Positions 39,311-47,844 of a DNA stretch of 55,514 nucleotides are shown here, piece after piece. The notes under the pieces were generated by a model, which saw only the letters and a program-made list of their open reading frames with translations, ran no database searches and had not been told where the DNA came from. Source of the stretch: a virus; the IMG/VR virus record IMGVR_UViG_3300046724_000534, positions 1 through 55,514 of that record; one strand, given 5' to 3'. Numbering within the stretch: the first letter of the stretch is position 1; the number at the start of each line of letters is the position of its first letter. Made by a program: the position numbers and the translations under genes.

Positions 39311-39792
39311 AGCAAAAACAACTAATCAAGCTGAATATCGGCGACGGCTGCCCCGAAGGATTCAAGGATATTCCTACGCCGATCGACTGGCGATCCCTCA
39401 AGAAAGAAAGCGTCGAGGAGTTTCGCTGCGCCTACTATTTCCAGCAGATACCCGGCAAAGAGCGCGGGCCGTGGATGGATGAACTCTGGCGCGTGCTCGT
39501 TCCCGGCGCGAAAGCCTTGTTCATCACGCAATACTGGACTTCCTTCCGAGCGTTCATGGACTATCGCAGCGAGTGGCCGCCGATTGTCGAGCAAAGCTAT
39601 CTCTATTTCAACAAGGCGTGGCGCGAATCACAGAAGGTCAACTGGTGCCACTGCGATTTCGAGATTGTCGGGCAGGGACACATCCCCGATCCCGAAGCGC
39701 AAGGGAAGGCCCAGGAAGTGCGCGACCACTGGATTAAGCATTACGCGAACGCAGCGCTGGACTTGCATCTCGTCGTACAGAAGAAAGCCTAA
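39307..39792 (+). CDS. SAM methyltransferase-like protein, 161 aa
   Basis: GTG at 39307 overlaps the upstream TGA as GTGA. K-L-N-I-G-D-G near residue 9 looks like motif I and M-D-E-L-W-R-V-L-V-P-G-A-K-A-L-F-I near 57-73 is the usual post-motif helix and strand. The chain is short and the acidic motif II is weak, so it may be degenerate or need a partner. Its stop overlaps the convergent gene at 39789 by 4 bases. Confidence 0.6.
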   Translation: MKQKQLIKLNIGDGCPEGFKDIPTPIDWRSLKKESVEEFRCAYYFQQIPGKERGPWMDELWRVLVPGAKALFITQYWTSFRAFMDYRSEWPPIVEQSYLYFNKAWRESQKVNWCHCDFEIVGQGHIPDPEAQGKAQEVRDHWIKHYANAALDLHLVVQKKA

Positions 39793-40466
39793 GCCCACAA
39801 ACAGGATCTACGTGGGGCGTGAACTTCGCACAAAATTCCGCAACCGTTGCACCAGGTTCCTTGCTCGACAATTACGGTCGATTCGCTCTGGCAGTTGGAA
39901 CAGGGCTCTCCGCGGTTCTTCTGGCTCCGGAAATAGTAGTGGTACATCACCTGCGGGATGACGTGTTCCGTTTTCAGAACGCCGCGCTTTCGCATCCGGT
40001 CGGCCCAGCGTACATCCTCTCCGTGCCCACCTTCGAATGGCTCCGCGAGTGCCAGTTCCCGGCGCATCGGGTTGATGTGGGAAATGTCCCGATAGAATCC
40101 ATCGTCGTTCTCGAACCAGCTACCATACGCGAGCGAATGATATGTCTTCTTGGGAAGACGCATGGCGTTGATGTAGCACTGCACCTGAAAGCCGATATAA
40201 TCGACCCCATTGAGCAGCGGCAGGATCGTTTCAAGGTAGTGTGCATCCGGAAAATCGTCATCGTCAAAAAACGCCACATATTCACTTTGCGAGGAGCGTA
40301 AAAGCATATCCCTGTTTTCGCCGAGCGTGTAGGTCGGGTCGCACATGCGAACGCGCGTTGCGAAACTGTAGTTGTAACCGGAACGCTGCCGGGAAAATTC
40401 CTGAAGGAGTCCGTACAGGAAACCCTTGCGCGTCGGCATGGTCAGGATCAGGAGTTCAAATTTCAT
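39789..40466 (-). CDS. GT2-type glycosyltransferase with C-terminal Zn ribbon, 225 aa
   Basis: The GT-A half has T-R-K at 12, a Leu-rich helix and F-F-D-D-D-D at 66-71, a clear nucleotide-sugar/metal site; G-G-H-G-E-D-V near 146 could be the acceptor side. The last 40 residues hold C-S-N-C-x-S-E-S-T-V-I-V and C-N-G-C-G, the same ribbon as in the gene at 25240 and the next gene. It is the last gene of the modification block. Confidence 0.8.
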   Translation of the reverse strand: MKFELLILTMPTRKGFLYGLLQEFSRQRSGYNYSFATRVRMCDPTYTLGENRDMLLRSSQSEYVAFFDDDDFPDAHYLETILPLLNGVDYIGFQVQCYINAMRLPKKTYHSLAYGSWFENDDGFYRDISHINPMRRELALAEPFEGGHGEDVRWADRMRKRGVLKTEHVIPQVMYHYYFRSQKNRGEPCSNCQSESTVIVEQGTWCNGCGILCEVHAPRRSCLWA

Positions 40467-41314
40467 ATCCTATCCCAAATGCTTCCACAGTGATTGCAAT
40501 GAAACTTACCCACTCCAATCGCCACGGTCGAGAGGCTGTCGCAGTGTGGGCACATGCCGGCGCTGCGAATATTGTTGTGCGGCGGAACCCACTTCGAAGT
40601 ATCGACGCCGCGTTGCATGAGCGCGGCGAGTTTATTGGCATCGCGCTGGCGCTCATTCGCCATTTCCGGGCTGTAATACAGCGTTTCGGGATCGTCCTCG
40701 GCATGGCGCTGCAAGCGTTCTCGGGTGTTCTCGTCCACCGCGGCCATGCCCTGCGAATAGTGATGGTGCTCGATATTGAAGTTCAGGAAGCGTCTCCTGC
40801 CGATCATGTTGGCCAGTTCACAAATCCAGGCGTCCCCAAAATCCGAGGAGAAGTACGGCGGAATAAAATAGCCGAGCGCCGTCACCCATTTTCGATGCAC
40901 GAAGGCGTGCGGTCCGAAGTTGCTGCCATGGCCGAACACATCTGATCCATGCGCCAACATGATTTTGTCGGGCACCTCGGAAAAGGCTTCCTCGAGCATG
41001 GCATCCCAACCGGGTGTCTTGAACACAATGTCATCGTTGGCCTGACAAACAATATCCCCGGAACAAGCGACGAAGCATTCGTTCCAGTAAATCGTCATCT
41101 TGCGCAGACGCGGACCAATGAGTTTAACGATACGCTGACTGTTCGTGGCTGTTATTTTAATATCCGGGCACTCCATGAAACTTTCAATGTCATCTTCATC
41201 GAAGCGCACCACAATTTCAATCTTAGTGAGATCGTCAGCGGTATCGAATACGCTTTCGCACATACGCCTGATAATTTCAGGACGTTTGCGGGAAGGTAAG
41301 AGCAAAGAAATCAT
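40463..41314 (-). CDS. GT2-type glycosyltransferase with C-terminal Zn ribbon, 283 aa
   Basis: L-L-L-P-S-R-K-R-P at the start, Q-A-N-D-D-I-V-F at 91-98 (DxD position) and G-D-A-W-I-C-E near 160 give a GT2 pattern. The C-terminal 35 residues carry C-P-H-C-D-S-L-S-T-V and C-N-H-C-G, the ribbon found in three genes of this phage. It overlaps the next gene as ATGA. Donor and acceptor unknown. Confidence 0.8.
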   Translation of the reverse strand: MISLLLPSRKRPEIIRRMCESVFDTADDLTKIEIVVRFDEDDIESFMECPDIKITATNSQRIVKLIGPRLRKMTIYWNECFVACSGDIVCQANDDIVFKTPGWDAMLEEAFSEVPDKIMLAHGSDVFGHGSNFGPHAFVHRKWVTALGYFIPPYFSSDFGDAWICELANMIGRRRFLNFNIEHHHYSQGMAAVDENTRERLQRHAEDDPETLYYSPEMANERQRDANKLAALMQRGVDTSKWVPPHNNIRSAGMCPHCDSLSTVAIGVGKFHCNHCGSIWDRI

Positions 41315-42285
41315 CGGATAGCCGCCTCGTAGATGGGACGCACCGCTTCAATCGAGAATGTTTGTCTGCCAATTTCCCGGCTGCGCTCACCGCACAGTTG
41401 CGCGTATCGGGGCTTCGATAAACACAAGTCAATAAATTCACACATCCCCTCGAAGCGATCCGTGCAAACGCCGTTGTCCTCGATGTAGTCGGCGTAGGAC
41501 AGTCCTGGCTGATCCCGCGCCACGACTGGCATTCCCGCGCACATGGCTTCGGTGAACGAAGTGCACAAGGGCCGGCCACCCGAGCGATCGAGATTCACGA
41601 ACACCCGGTACTCGCTCATCATCTCCGCCATCTGCCGTGAAGTCTTAAACTCCATGGCTCCATCATGATGGTGCATCTTCCCCGGAAAGCGTTCGCACAA
41701 GCGTTCCCAGAGATCGACGCCGCATATCGTTTTATCCGCGGGACGCCACAAGTCTTTGCCGGCGAGAACGAACAGGGCTTCTTCGCGCTTTCCCGTCCAT
41801 TCACGCTCGAACCACCAGTCGCCGACGGGCACGGGAACGAACTTCGCCTGCGGATATTTTTCCTGCCAATACGGAACCGCCGATGGCATTCCAAGGAAGA
41901 TAGGAAAATCTTTAATCTTTTTCTTGTAGTGCTCCGGGAGATAGTTCGGATGATCGTACCAGCACACAAACACCAGGATGGGGCATTCGACGCGATGGCA
42001 ATGGTTCTTCCAGTCGGCGGCGTAATTGAATGTTTCGACCGATTCGATCAGCAGATCGAACTTCGAGAAGTCGCATTCCGAGTAGGGTTTTTCCTCGAAA
42101 CGAATGTCCAGACCAACTTCCTGCCATTCCGCGATGCGGTCTTTGGCTTTGGCGAGATTGAGAATCTTCTTGTCCCAACTATAAAGCTGATCGCAGGGCG
42201 GGCCGATGACAGTAAGGCCGGGAAAGATCGCAGCCATTTTTTCCACGAGAGCTGCAACCGTTGGGTAAACGAGTCCGACCTTCAT
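41311..42285 (-). CDS. GT1/GT4-type glycosyltransferase, 324 aa
   Basis: ATG at 42285 overlaps the upstream TGA. The two-domain GT-B pattern is visible: M-K-V-G-L-V-Y-P at the start, A-L-F-V-L-A-G-K-D-L-W near 175 and a C-terminal E-A-M-C-A-G-M-P-V-V-A-R-D near 255, with Glu at the UDP-sugar position. The neighbouring GT2 genes suggest ordered addition of sugars. Donor unknown. Confidence 0.8.
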   Translation of the reverse strand: MKVGLVYPTVAALVEKMAAIFPGLTVIGPPCDQLYSWDKKILNLAKAKDRIAEWQEVGLDIRFEEKPYSECDFSKFDLLIESVETFNYAADWKNHCHRVECPILVFVCWYDHPNYLPEHYKKKIKDFPIFLGMPSAVPYWQEKYPQAKFVPVPVGDWWFEREWTGKREEALFVLAGKDLWRPADKTICGVDLWERLCERFPGKMHHHDGAMEFKTSRQMAEMMSEYRVFVNLDRSGGRPLCTSFTEAMCAGMPVVARDQPGLSYADYIEDNGVCTDRFEGMCEFIDLCLSKPRYAQLCGERSREIGRQTFSIEAVRPIYEAAIR

Positions 42286-43022
42286 GTGCCCATCTCCGGT
42301 AATTGCACGTTCACGAGTCCCCAATCGGGCTCATTCCGTTGTCCGACGAGCCGATGAATGTCCGAGGAGTGAATCGACATTCTGCCCACATGCGCGGAGC
42401 GGTCATGCTCCTGGTGGAAGATCGGATTCTTCAGTTCCACTTTGCCCATGCCGATTTTTACCGCGCTCCAGCACAAAAGAGAATCTATGTGCGAATAACT
42501 CACCACGTCGAGATAGCCCGTCAGAAATTTCCACTTGTTCGCGTGCATCAGAATGAAGTCGCCGGGACCGTGAGCAATCTGCACGAGTTTGCCGTCACGG
42601 ATGTCGTGCCGCGCCGCATGATAGAACGCGCCGGGCAAGAGCACATCGGATATTTCCGCGCGCACTTCCGGTGTCAAGAGGATGTCCGGATTCATGCACA
42701 GAATCCATTCGCCGTGTGCGCGACGGATTCCGGCATTCTTGGCGCGATACTCGAAGAATGGCAAGAGGTCAGCGCCGTGCATCTGGTTGTGCAAATCGCG
42801 TTCCACGGTGATTACCCGGATGCCCTTATGCTGGATAACTTTTCGGATGGGCGGACGATCTTCCGGAGGATTCCATTCGACGAAGATAATCTCCGCTTTG
42901 AGCGGCAGGATGGTTTCGATCGAGCGGTTCATACGGTCGAGGAAGTCGCCACAATGGTTATCGTTCCGCCCGGAGAGCACCACGGTCAGGTTCACCGTGC
43001 CCGCTCTCTTACTTTGCGCCAC
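42282..43022 (-). CDS. GT2-type glycosyltransferase, 246 aa
   Basis: V-V-L-S-G-R-N-D begins the nucleotide half; L-C-M-N-P-D-I-L-L at 108-116 occupies the DxD position with one Asp. H-G-P-G-D-F-I-L-M near 152 and a terminal Trp/Asp-rich part follow. There is no zinc ribbon. Its start overlaps the end of an HNH gene by 31 bases, so the N-terminal codons may have been affected by that insertion. Confidence 0.75.
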   Translation of the reverse strand: MAQSKRAGTVNLTVVLSGRNDNHCGDFLDRMNRSIETILPLKAEIIFVEWNPPEDRPPIRKVIQHKGIRVITVERDLHNQMHGADLLPFFEYRAKNAGIRRAHGEWILCMNPDILLTPEVRAEISDVLLPGAFYHAARHDIRDGKLVQIAHGPGDFILMHANKWKFLTGYLDVVSYSHIDSLLCWSAVKIGMGKVELKNPIFHQEHDRSAHVGRMSIHSSDIHRLVGQRNEPDWGLVNVQLPEMGT

Positions 43023-43444
43023 AATCCGCGATAGTTTGGATCTTGAGGCCAGAGTCCAGCGTGATACCAGCGACGAAGATTTTCTTCATGGACACCGAGT
43101 TTATCGGCCCAATCTTGCAGAATCATCGTTTCATTGCCAACAGTGATTCGGATATTTCTTCGGAAGTTGCGACACTGTTCCCAATGTGTGATCCATCGGC
43201 AATTCCCCGGTTCGTAGTTTCCGTCATTGTTAATGCGGTCCAACTGTTTTCCTTTAGGTTTCTCTCCCATGTCAGCAAGGAAGTTTACAAATACTTTCCA
43301 TCGGTCACAGACAGTTATTCCACGAGCACCGTAGTAACGATAAACAGGAGATTTAGAATTAGAGCATCTCTGAATCATATCGGCCCAACAAGTATAGATG
43401 GGGCTTTTACGTCCGGTTACGCAATGAAGGTGCGTTTTTGGCAT
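42992..43444 (-). CDS. HNH-type homing endonuclease, 150 aa
   Basis: The order W-A-D-M-I-Q-R-C-S-N, Y-Y-G-A-R-G-I-T-V-C-D-R-W and L-D-R-I-N-N-D-G-N-Y-E-P-G-N-C-R-W matches a widespread phage HNH group. A C-terminal helix-turn-helix (L-Q-D-W-A-D-K-L-G-V) likely reads the target. It stands between the radical SAM and GT2 genes on the same strand, so it is an insertion into the modification operon. Confidence 0.85.
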   Translation of the reverse strand: MPKTHLHCVTGRKSPIYTCWADMIQRCSNSKSPVYRYYGARGITVCDRWKVFVNFLADMGEKPKGKQLDRINNDGNYEPGNCRWITHWEQCRNFRRNIRITVGNETMILQDWADKLGVHEENLRRWYHAGLWPQDPNYRGLWRKVRERAR

Positions 43445-44803
43445 TTATCTGTTCACTGGACGAAGAGAGATGTTTTCGGTGATCCAGTCGTGAAGCATCT
43501 TCCGAGCCTCATGTAATTCCATTCTGGTCATCGTTGGAATATCCATGGTAATCGTATCCGGGTTCTCTGGGTCCAGCTCCCACATGGATGAAAAGTTACT
43601 TGCTGTTATAGTTACTCCGAACCGTTCCGGATGACTCCATACCTCGCACCCAGGAAATGGTTGAAATTGGTGAAGACTCGCGGCATCTGGACGGCACTTC
43701 TCAAGCCATTCTTGCATTTCGTAAATGGACTCCCAAGTTTCACCGGGAAAGCCGATGAGTAGATAAGCCCTAGTGGCAATACCCGCATCTCGACAAAGTT
43801 CAATACCCTTGGTGTTGGCTTCTGGCGTGGTGCCCTTGTTCATTTCCTTGAGCATCCTCCGACTGCCATGCTCGACGCCAAAACCTAATTCGGTGCAACC
43901 GAGTTTGGCCATATCCCGGAACAGTTGCGGATCGAAAAGATTCACTCTGCTCCAACCGCGCCACAGCATTCCGTAGTCGTGAAAAAGCGCGGCAAGTTCC
44001 CGGCAGCGTTTGGCCTTGATCGTTAGAACATCGTCCCACACACGCAATGCCGTTACGCCGAGTTCGGCGAGCGCTTTGACTTCCGCTTCGATTTGCTCGA
44101 AGGTTTCTTCGCGGAGTTTCGTTCGTGCGTCAGCGCAGAAAGAGCAACCGTAAGGACACCCGCGAGCAGTCCACAGCGATCCAATAGTTCTTTCAGCAGC
44201 GTCGATAGAGTGTCCGTGGATGGAAGCGACTTGGAGTCCACCTTTTTCATAATTCCCCCAAAGATCATAGGCTGGAAGTTTCATCTTGGTTACGTCGGGG
44301 AGCGGCGGCGAGGGATTGTGCTGCATTCCGAACGGGCCGAACCAGGCAACTCCGGCAATGCGCGTCACATCCTCTCCCCGGTCCCAGGCGTTGCAGAAAT
44401 CGACAAACGATTCCTCGCACTCCCCGGTCATCAGGAAATCGAACCCTTCGAAATATTTCTTCTGCTTGAATTGCGCGTGCGGTCCTTCGATGATGTAGGT
44501 GACGTGAGGGCCGCCGGCCACCTTCACCTTGGCCGGCCACAGCGCGGCCAGTTGTCCGCCAAACTCGGCATTGGGAGTGACGATCGACACACCCAGGATG
44601 TCGCACGGTTCCATCTTGTCAGGATCGACTTGCAAGCGATTCGTTTCAGGATCAAATGTCGAGATGCGGTGGCAGTCGATGATTTTGACTTCATGGCCCG
44701 CTTCGCGGAGAGCTGCGCCGAGATACAAAAGACCAAGCGAGGCGTGTAGGCTTGGATTAAAAAGCGCAAACGATGGACCGCCAGCAAGAATCACTTTAGC
44801 CAT
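43445..44803 (-). CDS. B12-binding-type radical SAM enzyme, 452 aa
   Basis: The N-terminal 150 residues have the cobalamin-binding-type fold (L-G-L-L-Y-L-G-A-A-L-R, V-A-G-G-P-H-V). R-G-C-P-Y-G-C-S-F-C near 215-224 binds the 4Fe-4S cluster, followed by the beta-barrel with E-H-G-S-R and G-F-P-G-E-T. Such enzymes methylate or rearrange unactivated carbons. The B12 His motif (D-x-H-x-x-G) is absent, so cobalamin binding is uncertain. It is set among glycosyltransferases; substrate may be a sugar or a nucleobase. Confidence 0.85.
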   Translation of the reverse strand: MAKVILAGGPSFALFNPSLHASLGLLYLGAALREAGHEVKIIDCHRISTFDPETNRLQVDPDKMEPCDILGVSIVTPNAEFGGQLAALWPAKVKVAGGPHVTYIIEGPHAQFKQKKYFEGFDFLMTGECEESFVDFCNAWDRGEDVTRIAGVAWFGPFGMQHNPSPPLPDVTKMKLPAYDLWGNYEKGGLQVASIHGHSIDAAERTIGSLWTARGCPYGCSFCADARTKLREETFEQIEAEVKALAELGVTALRVWDDVLTIKAKRCRELAALFHDYGMLWRGWSRVNLFDPQLFRDMAKLGCTELGFGVEHGSRRMLKEMNKGTTPEANTKGIELCRDAGIATRAYLLIGFPGETWESIYEMQEWLEKCRPDAASLHQFQPFPGCEVWSHPERFGVTITASNFSSMWELDPENPDTITMDIPTMTRMELHEARKMLHDWITENISLRPVNR

Positions 44804-44879
44804 AAATTTGTCGTGCCGATGAAGGAGTGGGAAGGTCTATCCCATTGACATCATACCTGTATAGAGTCAGGCGTGTCAT
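44796..44879 (-). CDS. Candidate miniprotein, 27 aa (downstream half of a coupled pair)
   Basis: ATG at 44879 overlaps the stop of the previous 27-codon frame as ATGA and this frame ends 8 bases into the radical SAM gene. The peptide is of folded type (L-T-L-Y-R-Y-D-V-N-G-I-D-L-P). Together with the upstream frame it looks like one small protein broken in two. Confidence 0.35.
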   Translation of the reverse strand: MTRLTLYRYDVNGIDLPTPSSARQIYG

Positions 44880-44959
44880 GTGATGCGGCCCCACTCTCCC
44901 GAGGAAACGCATAGCTCCATTACGGCAAACGCCTCGGTCCATGCCTTCACTATCCGCAT
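44876..44959 (-). CDS. Candidate miniprotein, 27 aa (upstream half of a coupled pair)
   Basis: The frame runs from ATG 44959 (AAGGGA directly before it) to TGA at 44876. It contains K-A-W-T-E-A-F-A-V-M-E and S-S-G-E-W-G-R-I-T. It lies in the 200-base gap between two large genes and couples by ATGA to the next small frame. A longer alternative frame in this gap, 44796-44978, shows low-quality sequence in comparison. Confidence 0.3.
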   Translation of the reverse strand: MRIVKAWTEAFAVMELCVSSGEWGRIT

Positions 44960-45005
44960 TCCCTTGACGAATCGGCACGTCCCCCTTTCGGGAAATTGAA
45001 TGTAT

Positions 45006-46031
45006 TTACAATATCCTCCTGCACGCCGAAACCCATGCGCGCATGAGTGTAGCAGTTTCGTGATAAAAAGGATTAGACTCCTGGCACAGAAATTCCGCAA
45101 GCGACAAGTAGGCTTCCTCGACCGTGGTTCCCGTGAGTTTTGCTTCGATGAGTTTCGGCAGCAATTCCTCGAGCAGTAGAATCGGCCCAATTTCCTTTTG
45201 CACATCCTTGAGATAGACATGCGAATTTCTTTTGTGCGTCACGACCGGTGACCCGAAGCGAGCGGTCCAACCCATATGCTTCGCTACTTTTAAGGCGAAG
45301 TAACCCTGAAAGATGTCGCCGAAGCGGTCCATCATGCTGGTCATGCGGATAAAATAATACGCGGGCATGAGGTCCCGGTGCACGGCGGTATTTTGAGAGT
45401 TAATGGGGCACCAGGTATTCTTCCCAAGAACCACGGAATCCACCGGGCGCACCGGATGAAAGGGAGTGTACAGCCAAGTCAGGGCATCGAGGTCAGGGTC
45501 ACCAACCCACATTCCGGCATTCAGATAGACAGAATTATCGTTTTTCTTAATTACGGGATAAGAGTTTTCTCCTGTCCTTTCGTAATAGGGAAATCCTCTA
45601 GGATAAACGGACGACCAGCCAAGTAAATTACAATTATTAAACCAGTCTGCGTTTACTTCCCCTTCATTGCTACTTAATAATCCGCGTGCATGTTCACCGA
45701 TAAAATCCTGATCTTCCGGCGAGTAATTATCATCATCGATGGACACAATCATCTCGGCGCCACCCGCAAGAGCCATAAGGTATCCGACGTTGCGGCGATT
45801 GTCGGAGTTCCAGGGGATGTCATCTCTTGAAAAACCAATGCGATCGAGAAACTTTACTTGCTCTAATCCTCGAACTTCTTTTACCCCGCCCGGAACAAAA
45901 AAAGCAGGGGTCTTCGTATCGGTAATCAGGTAGATAGTTGCTTCGCGTCCATACTTGGCGAAATTAGCGAGATAACCGTTCAGGAGTTCCGTGCAATCGT
46001 GGATGCTGGTAACGACGATCGCGGCTTTCAT
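45006..46031 (-). CDS. STELLO/RGP-like glycosyltransferase, 341 aa
   Basis: The N-terminal half has V-V-T-S-I, L-I-T-D-T-K-T-P and S-D-N-R-R-N-V-G-Y-L, then S-I-D-D-D-N-Y at 98-104 as the metal and nucleotide site; N-A-G-M-W-V-G-D-P-D and G-K-N-T-W-C-P-I-N-S-Q-N follow. This order is typical of the STELLO and reversibly glycosylated polypeptide group. The C-terminal part is helical and ends with C-R-R. Donor unknown. Confidence 0.75.
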   Translation of the reverse strand: MKAAIVVTSIHDCTELLNGYLANFAKYGREATIYLITDTKTPAFFVPGGVKEVRGLEQVKFLDRIGFSRDDIPWNSDNRRNVGYLMALAGGAEMIVSIDDDNYSPEDQDFIGEHARGLLSSNEGEVNADWFNNCNLLGWSSVYPRGFPYYERTGENSYPVIKKNDNSVYLNAGMWVGDPDLDALTWLYTPFHPVRPVDSVVLGKNTWCPINSQNTAVHRDLMPAYYFIRMTSMMDRFGDIFQGYFALKVAKHMGWTARFGSPVVTHKRNSHVYLKDVQKEIGPILLLEELLPKLIEAKLTGTTVEEAYLSLAEFLCQESNPFYHETATLMRAWVSACRRIL

Positions 46032-46309
46032 AGGGTGATATCATCTTGTCTCAGGACGCGTCTGCGGCCCCTGGCACTGATAGAAACCAACCGCTTATAT
46101 AGATCCCCGCCCCCTTTAAGCGGTGAATCCCGATTAATGGAATCATACGTTGCGAATGCCAGTTTTCTTTTAGTCGTCGATTTGTAGTCCCACGGAATAT
46201 CGTAAGGTACATGCCACCAAGGGTGACAGGAAGTAGCTTCTGCGATTTCGATGCGATACCTCGTAACATTGGCAATATGTCCCGTTCCCTTGCAGCGAGG
46301 ACATTTCAT
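46028..46309 (-). CDS. Protein with one DnaJ-type C-x-x-C-x-G-x-G motif, 93 aa
   Basis: C-P-R-C-K-G-T-G at residues 3-10 is a half zinc site; the second half may be a partner chain or the later Cys near 28. The rest is mixed and basic. Coupled by ATGA to the glycosyltransferase and by overlap to the methyltransferase. Role unknown. Confidence 0.55.
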   Translation of the reverse strand: MKCPRCKGTGHIANVTRYRIEIAEATSCHPWWHVPYDIPWDYKSTTKRKLAFATYDSINRDSPLKGGGDLYKRLVSISARGRRRVLRQDDITL

Positions 46310-47043
46310 GCCTTCCTCGCAACCAAAAGCAAATGATGGCCGAGGAACGGTTCAAACCAGCGATGCGTCACGAGGTTCCAGGGAAAGGCTTTTTTCCACT
46401 GATGCTGTACGTACTCCTCAATCCGCCATGGGAAAATATGGGTTTTTTTAATCGACACCACTTGAAATCCACAACTTTCGAGGAGCCGCTTCGCTTCGCT
46501 CGCCGAATACCATTTCACCAGGGGACATCCCGCCTGCGCTTCCGGCTGCGCCCCCATTAAATTCTTCCAGCTCCACTTCGCGTAGAGCATGATGCGCAGT
46601 TCCCCGTCATCAGCGAGTTCCCGGTGCGCGAGGCACAAAACCTTTTCCGGATGCGGGGTATGATGCAGGACGCCAAAACTGTAGATCAAATCAAACGGAC
46701 CCGCCGGCAAAAACTCTTCCGCATCAGCTAAAATAAACTTTACGGGGGCGTCGATCTGCGAAGCGCGCGCCGCCGCTAACCGCAAACTCTCGACCGACGC
46801 ATCCACCGCCACGACTTCCGCCCCAGCCCCTAAAAACTGCAACGTGTCGGTGCCGATCCCGCAGCCGATCTCCAAAACCCGCTTGCCTGTCCAGTGAGAA
46901 AAGTCAGCGAAAGAAATAATGTGCGGCTCGACTGTGTACTTCCGGATGGACACTTCTTCCGACCACAGCGGCGTGCCGACGGGCGCCGTGCCATGCCGTA
47001 CGTTACATGGCCTTTTGTTCCAGTAGTCGGTGAGTTCATTCAT
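46306..47043 (-). CDS. Class I SAM methyltransferase, 245 aa
   Basis: ATG at 47043 is favoured because it overlaps the upstream stop by only 8 bases; ATG at 47085 is a longer option. V-L-E-I-G-C-G-I-G-T at 56-65 is motif I, V-V-A-V-D-A-S near 78 motif II, F-D-L-I-Y-S-F-G-V-L-H-H near 117 motif IV. This is the UbiE/small-molecule type, so sugar or lipid methylation is more likely than DNA. It is in line with the glycosyltransferases around it. Confidence 0.85.
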   Translation of the reverse strand: MNELTDYWNKRPCNVRHGTAPVGTPLWSEEVSIRKYTVEPHIISFADFSHWTGKRVLEIGCGIGTDTLQFLGAGAEVVAVDASVESLRLAAARASQIDAPVKFILADAEEFLPAGPFDLIYSFGVLHHTPHPEKVLCLAHRELADDGELRIMLYAKWSWKNLMGAQPEAQAGCPLVKWYSASEAKRLLESCGFQVVSIKKTHIFPWRIEEYVQHQWKKAFPWNLVTHRWFEPFLGHHLLLVARKA

Positions 47044-47233
47044 AGAATGGGGCTTCATGCTCTCCATCAAAAGTGCCTGATTCAATCATGTACCGAAGCG
47101 CCTCTCTTAATTCCGGGGAAGAACGCAGTTTCTTCATTGCCGATTCTTCGGCCCAGCGCGCTTGTTGCAGCGAAATACCCAATTCCTTCGCTACTTCCTT
47201 CAATTCCTTTACGAAGTGAATGTTAGTTCGCAC
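47036..47233 (-). CDS. Sigma-70 region 4-like HTH protein, 65 aa
   Basis: GTG at 47233 has GGAG about 10 bases upstream. L-K-E-V-A-K-E-L-G-I-S-L-Q-Q-A-R-W-A-E-E-S-A-M-K-K-L-R matches the helix-turn-helix of sigma region 4.2, including the final K-L-R. The rest is a short acidic tail. It may bind promoter DNA or the host RNA polymerase flap as a small regulator. It overlaps its neighbours. Confidence 0.55.
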   Translation of the reverse strand: MRTNIHFVKELKEVAKELGISLQQARWAEESAMKKLRSSPELREALRYMIESGTFDGEHEAPFYE

Positions 47234-47844
47234 TGCTCTTTGCTCCGAATCGCTTCATCGTGCCTCTTGAACATATCCATGCGCTCACAAGTCCAGAGCG
47301 GAAAATTAGAATCACAGGAATCCGCTTCGACGGCATGAGCATGTTGCAGTTTCCGCAGCGTGCCAGCTCGCCCGTAGTGAAATTTCCTGCCACAGCCATG
47401 CGCCAGATCACTCCATCGCTGTGCCGTCAACTTGAATTTGTCCGTGCCGCCCAGGAATATGCCGCAGAAAAAATGCAGCACTTCGGACACTTCGGCTGTG
47501 CTCATTCCATCCTGTACAGCCAGATACCAGGGCCAACTATTCCGCAGTTGCAAACGCCAACCCAGCGAAAATTCAAGGGAATTGCGACCACCCGCCACAA
47601 TATCCGGCACCACCGCTATGATTGGATCGGAATTGACTTTTTCCGCTGCGTCCAATCGGCGTAAAAACTGATCGGCAGGAAACGATTCCCCGCGCGTCCA
47701 GGCCACATATGCCCCATTGTCAAATCCCCACGGCTCGAACTCGTATGGAGTAGCTGGCCTGGTGGCGAACATTCGTCCCCATCCCCAAGCCTTCAGGAGT
47801 GCTATATTTTTTCGGCTGCGCGTATCTCCAACCATGATTTTCAT
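47209..47844 (-). CDS. DpdA-like (TGT-family) transglycosylase, 211 aa
   Basis: The order P-W-G-F-D-N-G-A-Y (about 38-46), V-V-P-D (78-81), V-Q-D-G-M (about 110), G-I-F-L-G-G-T (near 130), H-Y-G-R (near 155) and E-A-D-S-C-D (near 174) fits the small TGT-barrel proteins of phages, often called DpdA-like or queuine ribosyltransferase-like. TGT enzymes exchange guanine for a 7-deazaguanine; DpdA does so in DNA. No preQ0 synthesis genes are in the window, so a base would have to come from the host. The family call is from pattern; DNA as substrate is inference. Confidence 0.6.
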   Translation of the reverse strand: MKIMVGDTRSRKNIALLKAWGWGRMFATRPATPYEFEPWGFDNGAYVAWTRGESFPADQFLRRLDAAEKVNSDPIIAVVPDIVAGGRNSLEFSLGWRLQLRNSWPWYLAVQDGMSTAEVSEVLHFFCGIFLGGTDKFKLTAQRWSDLAHGCGRKFHYGRAGTLRKLQHAHAVEADSCDSNFPLWTCERMDMFKRHDEAIRSKEQCELTFTS

